A stretch of DNA of 64,000 nucleotides, from positions 62,001 to 126,000 of the forward strand of contig JAGTJM010000071.1 in the NCBI GenBank assembly GCA_020747015.1, read 5' to 3'. Of this stretch, positions 22,086-33,320 are shown in pieces. Both the position numbers and the translations under genes were made by a program. Position 1 is the first letter of the stretch. Every line of letters starts with the position of its first letter. Below the pieces are notes generated by a model. The model was given only the letters and a program-made list of their open reading frames with translations, searched no databases and had not been told where the DNA came from. Source of the stretch: Pyrenochaeta sp. MPI-SDFR-AT-0127. Taxonomy: Eukaryota > Ascomycota > Dothideomycetes > Pleosporales > Cucurbitariaceae.

Positions 22086-24025
22086 ATGGTCCATACACAT
22101 TCACTCGTGGCGCTCTGCTCTGCCCTCGTGGGCATGAGTAGCGCGGCAGCCTTGGGTACCGCCGAAGAGTACGCCGATGGCACTGTTCATGCCAAGATCA
22201 TGGGGATCAAGATGGTTAGTCTCACTTAGTGTGTCGCTGCACTCAATCGCCTTATGCACCTTGTTGTATGGCGGCTTGGTGGACTTCAAAGTCCGCTCAG
22301 GACAAACTTCTACCGCTCATGAAATATGCAAGACTCTCTAGGCTAACATGTTGGACAGGCCCAATGGGACGCTGAGCTCGCCTCAGGCCAGATGGAGAGC
22401 TCGCAATATCCCGAATTGGGTTACACTGCATGCGAGAACGGATTTGCTGCTGCGATTCCGGGAGACTTCAACAACACGTTCAAGTGTAACAACGTAAGAA
22501 TATCCAAGTTTTAGCTGACGGCATGAATTAACATTCGCAGATTGATTTGTACCACTTTCTACCACACTCGAGCCTAGGTAGCTCAAAGGGCCAAGGCTCA
22601 TCATCGTGGGGATGGACTTCTGAAGATGGCCGTGAATTCGTCGCCATCGGCCAATTTGATGGCACCGCCTTCGCCGAAATCAGCAGCGAGGGAAAACTCG
22701 TTTACCTTGGCCGCCTTCCGCAATATGACGCCATCGGTTCTCGGTGGAGAGAGATCCGAGTAGTCAGGGATCTTGTCGTGATTGGGTCCGAGGCCATCAA
22801 GAGCGGTGTCCAATTCTTCGACATGAAGAAATTGCTTGATCTTGACCCTGCGCACCCCACCAACTTTACCCAGGATGACTTAACTGGACACTGGGATGAG
22901 TTGCCTGTGGGACGAACACACAACATTGTGGTCAATGAGGAGCTGAACTATGCTGTGGCAGTTGGTTCAGTTGGCGGCAACGAGACAATTCGCGTGAGAG
23001 GAGATCTGCCCTGCCGCGGTGGATTGATTTTCCTCGACATCACCGATCCAACGAACCCTACTAGCCCTGGATGTGCAGCTGGAGACGGCTACGTGCATGA
23101 TGCTCAGTGTCTTGTCTACCGTGGTCCTGACAAGAGGTACCAAGGCCGAGACATCTGCTACGGATACAACGAGGACACTCTCACCATTTACGATGTCACT
23201 AACAAAGTTGGCAACACCACAAATATCATCTCCATAACCAGCTACCCTGGCGCCGAGTATGTGCACCAAGGTGTTGTCAACAACGAGACGTGGCAAGAGT
23301 ACATTTTCCTCGACGATGAGTTCGATGAACGTGACGCAAAGGTTGGACCTATGACCCAGGGTCTTCCCACCACACATATCTTCGATATCCGCGATTTGGA
23401 GAACCCGTTTTACAGCGGAAACTACGAAGGCAAGAGACGCGCAATTGATCATAACCAGTATGTCATCGACGGGTACTCGTATCAGTCAAATTACGGTGTC
23501 GGCCTCACAGTATTGGACATTCGATCAATCACAGAAGACCCTTCAGGTGACAGCATCTGCGAGGCAGGTTTCTTTGACATCCATCCTGAGGACGATGAGC
23601 TGGAAGGTGGCGGTACTGTTGCATTCTTGGGTTCCTGGTCGTCCTACGCCAACTTCAAGAGCGGTTTCATCTTTGTCCACACGATTGAGCGCGGCTCCTT
23701 CGTCGTCAAGATGACAAGCAAGGAATGCCCCAAGCCAGCCGTTTGCGAGTCAGACAGCTGTCTTACATCGCTTCGCGCCAGCAGTATCAAGGGTAGACTC
23801 GAAGAGTCTCAGGAATTCTGCGGAAACTTTACAATCAGGCAGAATGATGATGTTGGTGCGATCCCAGACTACGCACGCACGGGTTGTGCCGCAAATGGTA
23901 CCGAGCAAGTTGTCGCACGCGTTAGCAGTGCCTGCGCTTGTGTGCCCACTATTCCTGTCCCAGAGCTCCCGCGAACGACAAGTAGGCCACCTGTACCTAC
24001 GGTGTTGCCACCAAAGATGAAGTAA
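22086..24025 (+). CDS. Secreted choice-of-anchor B family protein
   Basis: Three exons, 22086-22214, 22359-22493 and 22541-24025, give 582 residues. The N-terminus MVHTHSLVALCSALVGMSSAA is a signal peptide. The body has repeated LVIVD-like blades: FVAIGQFDGTAFAEI, GGLIFLDITDPTNP, DTLTIYDVTN, THIFDIRDLENP, VGLTVLDIRSI. This is the layout of choice-of-anchor-B proteins, predicted beta-propellers at the cell surface or secreted. A cysteine-containing C-terminal section follows (SDSCLTSLRAS, then SACACVP) with a short Pro/Thr-rich tail, compatible with wall association. The molecular function of the family is unknown. Several N-glycosylation sequons are present. The start precedes the only hydrophobic segment. 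Confidence 0.88.
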
Positions 24026-24449
24026 AAAAGCACGTCAGCTCTGGAGAATCTCAGGGACTTTATGTAGTTATTAAATAATGAATATCATATTGTAAGACTA
24101 TCAAGCACACTTGACAACCAATAGCTTTTCTGTTCTGGCATAAGAGCTGCTAGGCTGTCCTTTTTTACTGGCATTTTCAATTATTCTCCCTTTCATCATC
24201 TCTTGGCCCAATTACATCACGCTTTGTTTCACCTGTAGCACTAAGATTACACGAATATCATAGGGTAGCACCCCCCTGCGTAGCTAAGGACTCTTGTGCC
24301 GTGGAATGGCAAGGGATGTCTTGTTCTGTGAAAACTATGATATAATCATGCCTCTTGTGAAATACTATCAAAGCTTTTACATGTTATGAGTGATACATAG
24401 CATGTTTCACCAAAGCCCGTGGGCATTGTGGATGCTCTGTTTCCTAGTA
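24026..24449. other. Intergenic between convergent genes
   Basis: These 424 bp are AT-leaning sequence between two stop codons. It presumably holds both 3' UTRs; nothing else was seen. Confidence 0.5.
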
Positions 24450-25502
24450 TCACTTCTTTCCCCAAACCTCCTTGAGGAACTCGTTGACTCGTCTCACCTT
24501 GATATCCGGGAAAGTCTCGTTGATGGTACGTGATGGTTTGAAGTCAAATTCGCCGTTCTCAATCATAACACCCACACTTGCCATGTAGCCTTCCAAAAGA
24601 TCCTTCAGCGCAGAGTAGCCCTCCGGTAGCGTCGGAGGGAGAGCATTTGTCTTTCCGCTTTGAGGGAGTTCAATAGGGTCATAAGTTACGTCGAACTTGG
24701 CGTCTGTCGCATCTTCAGCAGCTTGGAGAAACTCGTTGAAGGTTAGTTTGTCGTTGATTACATATGTTTCTTTGTCCCAATGAGGTAGCTTCAGGCTTGC
24801 AGTGACGAATTTCGCGATGTCAAGAGTGTAGTTGAAGACAATAGGCACATTGCCTTGTCCCGGCAGTGCAGCACGCCGGTTCTCGATGTCGATTGCGTAC
24901 GGGAAGGGTCGCATGTACGAAGGCGCGTGAGGCATGACCCAGTAGTCGAGGAAGAGCCCCACATACCATGCTGAGTACTCCAGGGAAGTGGCTTCCAGGG
25001 TTGGATATATGTCCTTTTTGGTCTTCGCGAGGTGTATAGTGTCTGTCTCCCTGTACATTGGCTTAGTGCAAACTCTGAATATAAATGCTTGTGTTTGGCC
25101 TCACTGTGGAATGTATTTCGCTACCCAGATGCTAGGGATGAATCTTCGAGTGGTCTTGGAGTTCTCAGCCGCCTTGATGAGATTAAGCTCGGGCGTAATG
25201 TCGAGCTGAAGGTTCAAGGTTGAGATAACCGTCGTGACATTGTTCTCTTCCAGGACTTGTTTGATGTTGTCCAAGTCATTGTAATCTACGCTCACAATAC
25301 GAGATCCAGATTTCGATGTCTGGCTTCGTGATTCATCTGTCTGATACTTGTGTTAGTGTTGCATTACCATGCAGAGGGTGTTGGTGTCCTGTACCGTTCG
25401 ACTTAGAATCAGAACCTCAAAGTCGCCGCTGGCGACAATGGCATCGACTATTGCGCGGCCTAGCCCACCAGTCCCTCCAGCGACTGCAACAGTGTCTGCC
25501 AT
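24450..25502 (-). CDS. NmrA-like / isoflavone-reductase-like NAD(P)-binding protein
   Basis: Three exons, 25502-25395, 25319-25125 and 25061-24450, give 304 residues. The N-terminus has the dinucleotide-binding motif VAVAGGTGGLGRAIV (G10, G12/13, G15). The second exon gives VSVDYNDLDNIKQVL and TVISTLN, as in atypical SDRs of the NmrA/PCBER type. The third carries YPTLEATSLEYSAWYVGLFLDYW. The family includes redox sensors and small-molecule reductases; which applies here is open. The first splice is good. The second uses a less usual acceptor (CTAAG) and gives SIWPMYRETD, where relatives usually have PSEWG, so this join is less certain or the gene has diverged there. Confidence 0.8.
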
Positions 25503-26813
25503 GGTTTCGATCGTGCGTTAAGATGTAAAGGTCGTGGACGTATTGATAGTTGTTCGATGCGGCTTCTCACAGAGTGTACGCATTAAAAGCAGGCAGAAGG
25601 CTCCATTTATCCTCCTCAATGAAACTAGGTGTATGAATTCTGGGGATTCCCTAGCCTACGAATAGTTGCACTCTACAGTGCTTTGTAATTGCCATAGTGA
25701 ATTTGCACTTTCGGCAAAACGTATCACACAAGTAGGCTACTTGAGAGCATGTTACAGATGCGATGGTTGTCGGACTAATAACGGAGGAACGTGGTTTCCA
25801 AGCAAGGAAACTGTAATGAATCTTGAAAAACTGTGCCTTTGGGCAGATAGCCATGAAGCCATTAGCGTTTTCGTTGACAAATTCCTCTGGCAGCACTATC
25901 CAATGTGCAAAAGGGGTACAAATATCATATCTAAATCAATCACCGGCATTTTCGGAGCGGTTTTTTTCCCGTGCTACTAGAGTTAGCCTATCCATTTGAG
26001 TAGCTATCCAGGATATCTCAGAAAGGGAAGGCTATCCGACCTCTACGAGATTGAAGGAAATACATACCCATGCTACAGAAAGCCATTAGCCTCGAGAGCC
26101 GTGTACTGGGAGACTTGGAGTGCCTTGAAATATATTGATCATTCTAGTGTAAGCCTTATAGCCTGTCCAATTACTTGGAGCTCACGAAAGTGCGCAAAGT
26201 CCTGAACATAACCATGACTGCCCACGGCTACAAGTCCAGATGTCCCAAAACCTTCTAGGACTTCTGAATCTAATTGTGAGATTGCGAGAGCAGTTTTGAT
26301 CCCACTCAGATTCGAATGCATACTTCAAATTCAACAAACTGGTTTCCGTCTCGACATGAGTCAATATCTCTACCACAGGCAGGGATTCCGCGGAAGGAAA
26401 GTGACTGATGGCAAATGAACCAAGACTCAGTATAATCAACGATGATCAAAGAAGCGACTCAACGTGTTCACAGTCGTGAATAGAAGTCGAAGGAAGTGGT
26501 GCCTGGAGGAGCGGGCCGCAAGCGGCTAGCGGCGTTAGCCACACTGTGGCTGCCCGTGACATTTTCAGAGCAACGTCATTGTTTTCGGTTGTTCGTCGAC
26601 GCCGCCCACTTCGCGACTTTCAAGGTTTCTTTCTTCCTCCGCGGCTCTACGGCGAATATAGTGTCATTCACTTCCATTTGATACGTGTAACGCTTTCATC
26701 TCGGCTTTCTCCTCCTACTCATTGGCAAGGTTGCATTCACCTCAATCTTCTCCATCCCAATCCAGCTCTGGCGACCTGCTTAACCACCTCTATCTCTCGG
26801 CCAGCCCCGTGAG
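25503..26813. other. Intergenic between divergent genes, 1.3 kb
   Basis: This lies between the starts of the NmrA-like gene and the Scs3-like gene and must hold both promoters. No other gene-like frame was seen. Confidence 0.5.
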
Positions 26814-27794
26814 ATGACTACACGGCGCAGATACGACTCTTCCACTGAAGGCGTCCCCCTCACAGCAGGCATGCCCAGCGGAACAATCCGGCCACCAACA
26901 TCGTCGGCTCGCCGCTCGCCGTTCCTCCCCACGCGCCTCGAGGCGCAACTCATCGCCATCTACCCGATCACCCTCCTGTTCGGCAGCATATTCAGCACAA
27001 TCTCCCCCACCAGCCGCAGCGCGCCTTATAGCGCCGTGTCGCAGTCACACCCGCCCGAGTTTGCGCCTAGCTACTTTGCGCAAAAGAAGAATGTCTTCAA
27101 TGTATACTTTGTGAAGGTGGGCTGGTTCTGGACAACGCTCGCGTTTGCCTTCTTCGTTACGCTACACCCGGGGTTTGGCAAGGGCATAAGTGTGCGCAGG
27201 GTAAGAGCGGTGGCAAGATATGCTTTGATTACAACGTGGTGGATCTTCGTCACGCAGTGGTTCTTTGGGCCGCCTTTGATCGATACCATGTTTCGGTTCA
27301 CGGGCGGGCAGTGCGAACGGCTGCGTGATCCTGAAGCACGGGAAGATATGAGTGACACAAGGGAGTTCCTCACTGCCGCCACGTGCAAGGCTGTCGGCGG
27401 GAGCTGGAAGGGTGGGCATGACATCTCGGGCCATGTCTTTCTCCTCATACTCGGTTCATCGCTGCTTTGGCTCGAGTTTCTGCCTGCTTTAACGCGTGTC
27501 GAGGGTCTACGGGATGGTCGGCTCATCACCCTTTTAGATGGCAAGGTTGCGAGCGTCGCTGTGGAGAAGGAACTGGTCAAAGCGGAAGGCGATGCGACAG
27601 CTAGAGGCGTTAAGTTCGCACTCGGTGTTGCAGGTCTCATGTGGTGGATGCTACTCATGACAGCTGCCTACTTCCACACATGGTTTGAAAAATTTACCGG
27701 ACTTGCCGTTGCCTTTGTTGGACTATGGAGCGTGTATTTCCTCCCAAGAGGTGTACCGCAGATCAGAGCGTGGTTGGGTATGCCTGGTGTATAA
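26814..27794 (+). CDS. SCS3: Scs3/FIT2-type acyl-CoA diphosphatase of the ER
   Basis: A single exon encodes 326 residues. About six hydrophobic segments are visible. Family landmarks are GGHDISGHVFLL (H207) and the membrane segment containing AAYFHTWFEK (H288), which correspond to the two catalytic histidines of fat-storage-inducing transmembrane proteins. The known role is ER-lumenal hydrolysis of acyl-CoA, needed for lipid-droplet budding and phospholipid homeostasis. In yeast, Scs3 loss affects inositol-related phospholipid synthesis. The N-terminal ~40 residues are polar and variable. The stretch between the third and fourth membrane segments carries two cysteines (QCERL, ATCKAVGG). Length is typical, with no sign of damage. 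Confidence 0.93.
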   Translation: MTTRRRYDSSTEGVPLTAGMPSGTIRPPTSSARRSPFLPTRLEAQLIAIYPITLLFGSIFSTISPTSRSAPYSAVSQSHPPEFAPSYFAQKKNVFNVYFVKVGWFWTTLAFAFFVTLHPGFGKGISVRRVRAVARYALITTWWIFVTQWFFGPPLIDTMFRFTGGQCERLRDPEAREDMSDTREFLTAATCKAVGGSWKGGHDISGHVFLLILGSSLLWLEFLPALTRVEGLRDGRLITLLDGKVASVAVEKELVKAEGDATARGVKFALGVAGLMWWMLLMTAAYFHTWFEKFTGLAVAFVGLWSVYFLPRGVPQIRAWLGMPGV

Positions 27795-28582
27795 GCACAC
27801 TGAAGAGAAGTTGCAATAGAGCAACGCGTCGGCGTTTGAGAGCGCCCTTTATAGCAGCAAACAGAGCGCATGAAGCGCACGGCTTACGAATGCATAGCAT
27901 TACCTAATTATATGTATCAATACTTCCACAACACTTCTTATGGTATTTTTGTTTTTCAAGTTCCTCTATGTAAATGTTTTATATTCCACCAATTCACCGT
28001 TAGAATCCATGCTAACCCCAGTTTCATGGATGATGTACTGAATATGAGAGCTTGCTACTCCATAACTTGAAGTATTTTTCTTGAATTTTGCGAGCAGACT
28101 GCTGACTCCCTTTTATGAAAAGCTCTTCTAATACCACCTCCATGTCTTCCGAACCTTTGTGCCACTGGTAGATATAGTGGAAGCTGTTTGTTAACCCAGC
28201 TAAGAAAGAGTCCAGGATTTGATTCTCGTCGCGTGTATTCCTAACGAGAAGAAAAAACTCATGACGAGTAGAGTGGGCGAAATTGCAAAGTTTCACAGAA
28301 GTTCTTGGATCATAGCTACCTTGAGGTCGAATTGAACGATTGTGCTTGCGATTGTTGAGTGGCATGATGGTGCGACGTGTGGAAAGGTTCGGTCCGCGTT
28401 ATGCCTCGACTCATGTCAAATTATAGTCAAAGCCAGTATTGAAGAGTTTTAGAAGATGATGCGATCTTGCTATATTATGCGATATGGCTGCACCATAGCT
28501 TATATGTAGGAATATTCACTCACATGATAGATAAATGGCCAAAATTTGATCCCTAAACTAAAAAGAGATAGTTGTGAACGTC
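27795..28582. other. Intergenic with a doubtful small frame
   Basis: The only frame of note is 28365-28024 on the minus strand: 113 codons, ATG start, no recognised domain. It could be a small lineage-specific protein or chance. I do not list it as a gene. The region is AT-leaning. Confidence 0.4.
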
Positions 28583-29449
28583 TTATCCCATTGACTGACT
28601 ATTTGCTCCATGGCAATGTTCAACATCTGAATTTCCATCTGCTACCACATCCGCTGCATCAAGCACCTCCAGCAACCTTTGATGTTGGTTCATTGCCAGG
28701 ATATCATCAAGCTTTTCGAGATACTCTTGGTGGAGAGATGACGTTCTTCGTAGGTGCCCAACTCGAGATGCCCATGCATTCAACACAGGATCGCCGACAT
28801 CGAGGGCGTACGAAGAGACGGCCACAGCCTCTAAAAGACAAGGGACGCGAGATTGGATATCCAGGAAGTATCTGATCTCGAAAGATCGTACATATTTATC
28901 CATGCAAAGTATCTGAGCCGCATGTCGCAGTTCCAGTGCTCGAAAAATATCGTCGGGGCAAGGCAAATAAGGTAATGCTTGTGCATTCCAGTTGCAGATA
29001 GAGGTGAGCCAGTAACAAAGTATGCCCACCGCAGTTGGCTCGAAATTGCTGCCCTCAAGGCTGATTTCTAGAACCTCAGGTTCATGGAGTATGAGCTCTC
29101 GGAGCGTTGGAGATGCGACCATCAGGGCGAGTTTGGGTACGGTGAAGGTTTCAACCCCGTTGTCGATGTCAGTACCTTTTTGGCTCACAATAAGCGAGAC
29201 GTCGCCAGCTAGTCGAAGGTTGCGACGAGCTTTTGGAGACCATTGCCGCAGGTCGTCTTTCTCGGGTAGGTCATTGATTCGAGATAGCGTGTTATGTATT
29301 CGATAGGCGATTGTACTTCGAGAAACTGCCCCTCCAGACTTCTTGTTATACAAGAGGTCTTTCCCCAAATCGGCGTGTGACTGTCTCCATTCAACACTCT
29401 TATGAATTGTGGACGTCCTGCAGTCAGATAAACTTGCGGAATCGGCCAT
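28583..29449 (-). CDS. BTB/POZ-like protein of unknown function
   Basis: A single exon encodes 288 residues from the ATG at 29449. The frame is open 66 codons further upstream, but that part is polar and gene-unlike. The middle resembles a BTB/POZ fold: GDVSLIVSQ, TFTVPKLALMVASPTLRELIL, LEISLEGSNFEPTAVGILCYWLTSIC and LELRHAAQILCMDKYV, in the order strand, helix, strand, helix expected of the fold. Such domains mediate protein-protein contacts, often as adaptors of Cullin-3 ligases. Whether this one does is unknown. It marks the start of the accessory-looking half of the window. Confidence 0.65.
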   Translation of the reverse strand: MADSASLSDCRTSTIHKSVEWRQSHADLGKDLLYNKKSGGAVSRSTIAYRIHNTLSRINDLPEKDDLRQWSPKARRNLRLAGDVSLIVSQKGTDIDNGVETFTVPKLALMVASPTLRELILHEPEVLEISLEGSNFEPTAVGILCYWLTSICNWNAQALPYLPCPDDIFRALELRHAAQILCMDKYVRSFEIRYFLDIQSRVPCLLEAVAVSSYALDVGDPVLNAWASRVGHLRRTSSLHQEYLEKLDDILAMNQHQRLLEVLDAADVVADGNSDVEHCHGANSQSMG

Positions 29450-30140
29450 TTTATTGCCGTCGGACTTTTGTTGGAGTCTTTTGGTACTCGGTACCTGGTA
29501 AGGAGCTACAATATTCAAATGTTTGAAAAGACAACCGCATAACAAAGAAGAGCGCAAGAAGTCATCGAAAGGCGCACGAAATGACTCTGAAACGCATCTT
29601 GGCTTTATGGTAGTTGGTGTTCTCTGTATAATCCAGATCATAACCAATATTATCGGTAGCCAGGTATATCAAAATGCTGTGATCGCCATCACTAGTGGTT
29701 ATGTGGAAATTATCAAGGCCATGCAGAAGATTTGATAAGGGTCGGGAACGTGATATCGCCTGGAGCGGGCAAAGAAAAGTATAACCCGGAGCTAGTGGAG
29801 TCCCAGAGGCAAAAGGAGCAGGAAAAGTGACACCTCCACGTGCCTCGTGCTTGCGGAATGCAGGGACGCTGACTGATCTGCAATGCCCGTAGTTGCCTTT
29901 TCAATTTCATATCTTGCGGAACAACGGTCCGTAATCATATAAATATTCGATACAGATAGGGCCCAGACCTTGGTGTGCGGAGGGTCTTTAAAGATATGGG
30001 TTAATAGGGAACGAGGCTTTGGAATCGCAATGGCTAGCCACCAGATAAGAAGCATACTTCGCCCATGGATGACTTTCTTCACTGAGAAGTAGCAAAGCTG
30101 TTATCTATTCTGTACTTGGAACAATTTCCAAACATTCTTT
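29450..30140. other. Intergenic between divergent genes
   Basis: These 691 bp carry the promoters of the BTB-like gene and the GH105 gene. Frames inside are short and featureless. Confidence 0.5.
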
Positions 30141-31342
30141 ATGACGATGCCTTTGTTATTCACTTCCGCTATTGCATTACTTGTGCTCCAAGCCCACGGC
30201 GCAACAGTCTGCACTCGTAGCATCAACATTGGCTTTGATGTCAATCAAGTCTCAAACCTAGCGTCTTCAAGAGCAAAAAGTAATTGGGAATGGGGTACTT
30301 ATGCTCAGACTCTCCTCGAGCTACAAGATCCATTCGTGTCTGTGTTTAGTGATACCGCTTTCCCCAATGGCGGGATCCCCAAACAGACCACGGCCGGGAC
30401 GACTTATGCGAAACGATACATCAGGACTAGTGGCAACACACTAACAGCTGCGGGTGGTAGGTTCATATATAACACCTATACGTGAGAGTATTATTGATAT
30501 CGTCTTAATGAGCGCTGGTGACCCTGCGTCCCTAGACGTTGCTGCAATTCTCCTAGGCCAATCCGATTCGTCCACCTATTCCGCCGCAGCAACACGCCAA
30601 GTTAACGAACTCCTCACCAAAGTACCTCGGTACTCTAATATAGCTATCAGTCATCGCTATGACGCGACTATGCTATGGTCCGACTTCATCTACATGGTGC
30701 CGCCTACTCTGGCTTATCAAGCTGTTGCCGTAAAAGACCAAGCCTTGCTACGCGAAGCAGTCAACCAAATATCTCTATACAGGGATGCGTTGCAAGACAG
30801 AAGCACAGGGCTATGGAGACATATCGTCGGAAGCCGCACGGATGCTGGTGCATGGAGTACGGGAAATGGATGGGTACTGGGTGGAATTGCACGCGTGCTT
30901 GCCACTATCAAGCATTGGCCTACCAGCTCAACTTGGGCGACTGAACAGCAGAGACTCATTACGTTTGCAAAAAGAAATCGTAGATGGCGCAATCAAGATA
31001 GGGCCAGTCAGCCCTAGTGGCCTTTTGCGAAACTACATCAGCACTTCGTCAACCTTTCCAGAGGCTGCAGGAACGGCAATGATCGCGGCAAACATCTACC
31101 GTTTTGCTGTCCTAGCTCCCGATGTGTTTGCAAAATCTAACTACTTGACATGGGCTGACGCTGCACGGGCCGCAGTAGTGAAAAGCATTGGATCGGACGG
31201 AGTACTAAGGCCCGTCATCAATCCATACAAGTACCTGGAAAACTCACCCTATGGTGATACTAGTCCTGAGGCCCAGGATTTTGCAGTGTTGTTGTATGTA
31301 GCCTATCGAGATTGCATTTGTTTTGGACATTGCAAGGGGTGA
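30141..31342 (+). pseudogene. GH105 unsaturated rhamnogalacturonyl hydrolase, frameshifted
   Basis: The start encodes a signal peptide (MPLLFTSAIALLVLQAHG). The body matches GH105/GH88-type alpha/alpha-barrels: WGTYAQTLLELQDP, SLDVAAILLGQ, HRYDATMLWSDFIYMVPPTLAYQA, RDALQDRSTGLWRHI, GAWSTGNGWVLGGI. These enzymes remove the 4,5-unsaturated uronic residue left by rhamnogalacturonan or pectate lyases. Two interruptions are visible. First, TGA after NTYT at 30482 can be bypassed only by a very short 31-nt intron (30482-30512). Second, the five-A run at 30969-30973 shifts the frame: ITFAK should continue as EIVDGAIKIGPVSPSG, which lies in another frame up to 31342. One A fewer would close it. It may be a real pseudogene or a homopolymer base error. 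Confidence 0.75.
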
Positions 31343-33320
31343 GTGGCTGATTAGGCAGGCGGGATCTCATCCGATATATCGTCATTCAGGAGGATGGTAG
31401 TTTATGCTCTGTAGAACTCAAAGATCCTCCCATGTCTCATCGATTCGAATCAATCCGCACTTTCTAACCTCGACATTGGTGAATAGACATACCGTTTCGA
31501 GGTAAAGCAGTGAAGCCTATCGATCCTGAATACCAGATCAAGGAGACGATCCTCCGTTTGGGTGGCACGTTGCTCAAGCGTACGTCACATGCATCCTGTA
31601 TCAAAGGCGTTCGGCTAATCGGATCTGCCATACTATCGAAGCAACGGGAATGTCACATAGTGCCATTCGGGAATGCGTGGCTTCATTGCAGACCGCCTTC
31701 CATTGAAGTTCCTCCACCCTCGGATCGCGCCACCACATGGTCCTATTGGTCCACAGCGAACTCCGGGTAAGCTGAAACTCATATGCAAACCATAATGCAC
31801 TGGAAGATGATCCAAAAACCGGGGCAGTCGACATAAGCGAATGAAGCCTGCTAGGAATGCCTGTCTTCGCGTAATGACCATCCCCGCGTTTCGGTGCGTC
31901 TTCTACCGACTTAGTCTATAACGCATAGAACGGGATAAAATAAAGCGAAGTATCTCGTTGGCCACTCTCGTCATTTGTGGCTGTGGCAATCTCTCCAAAT
32001 ATCGCGGCGTGATTCTAGACTTGTGTGCTGTTACACTGGATCGTTGATTATGGAATGTAGAAAATGAAGGGGCGAGGTGCAATCCCTCTTTTCACCCGAA
32101 ACGCCCGTAAATGTTCGAGGGTTGATGTCAATCGAGCGGCAGCTTAACAGATTCCTGAATAGGCCATTTGATTATGTTCTGAACCTTGATCATTATCGGT
32201 TCTTAGCAATGCTACAAAATTCCTCATTGAAGCGAATGTTCCTGTGATAGTGGAATAGATGTATCCAGCGCATCTTCGTGAGGGATCACTATTCATGAGG
32301 CTGATGCATCCTATATACTTGCAAGGTTCTCCATTCTGCCACTTGGGAGAATGTGGACGAATTGTAATCTTGGCTCAGATGTGCAAAGCTCGCGGCATCT
32401 GTTAGCGAAAATTGTGTTACCCGTAATACACTGACAATTTGCTCCTTGATCGCACGCATCTGAAACAGCATTCGCTGTACAGATAGTTTGATATTTCTAC
32501 TTTGAAGAGCATAGAGTACTGACAGACAAAGAAGCGGCGAACTCGCGCAAAGAGAAGATGACCATACCCAGGCGGACTCAGAAGACCTTAATGCTTCCTG
32601 TTGCATGAGGCGGGCAGATTGCAATTCATAGCTTACAATAAAGAGTTGTAGGCTGATATGAAGTGTACCTCACGCGCCAATCTACGGGGCTCTGTCGCGG
32701 TGGCTGATATATCATGTATGGCAAGTTCAACTAGAAGTGAAGGGCGTGCAACTACCGTGGTCTCCAGCTATGCACGACTTCCTAGAAGTTATAAAAAGAA
32801 CATGAGGTTGTATTGAGCACCTTGTACTCTATGTCCCGGTAGCAACTTGACAATCTACACCACAGATGATTGTTGCCGTCAGAATCTTAGATCGTGCTGC
32901 AATGGAAGTGAAGATTGGTGTTTTAGTTAAAATGAATTAATTCAGTGGCCTTATCTATCTAAATATATCAAATTAATGTTCTCCCCTCCAAGCGACATAG
33001 TACTTATAATTACATAATTATTCAAGTGAAAACTCTCAGGATTGAATACATAGCTAAGACTATAAGAATAGTTAGTAGGCAAGGCCATACTAAAGTTTTA
33101 CTAGATTGTACGAGTCTATTATTATATATACCCTTTATATTCTAGAGACTTTGACTCAGACTTACATAACAGTAACTATAATATCTTGGTCACATGAATG
33201 CGTAGCTATGCAAGGCCGCACAGCAAACTCGATTCTAACGAAGCATCTCAAGCCGTTAGAACAATATCAAAGATAAGAAACACCAATCGGTATTTTCTCC
33301 AGAGCGATGTGGTGATTTAA
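31343..33320. other. Gene-poor stretch, 2 kb, with AT-rich core
   Basis: No gene is supported here. The frames 31510-31770 (+) and 32624-32289 (-) show no family features. Bases ~32930-33230 are strongly AT-rich (listed separately). Confidence 0.5.
32930..33230. repeat. AT-rich tract, possible RIP-degraded repeat
   Basis: Hand counts of two 60-bp lines (33001 and 33121) give about 27% GC, far below the flanking genes, with many TA steps. This is the usual look of repeat-induced point mutation relics, but no transposon reading frame or terminal repeat is visible. Confidence 0.4.

Noticed and set aside
28024..28365. 113-codon minus-strand frame
   Set aside because: ATG start but no homology that I can name; left unannotated though a small lineage-specific gene is possible.
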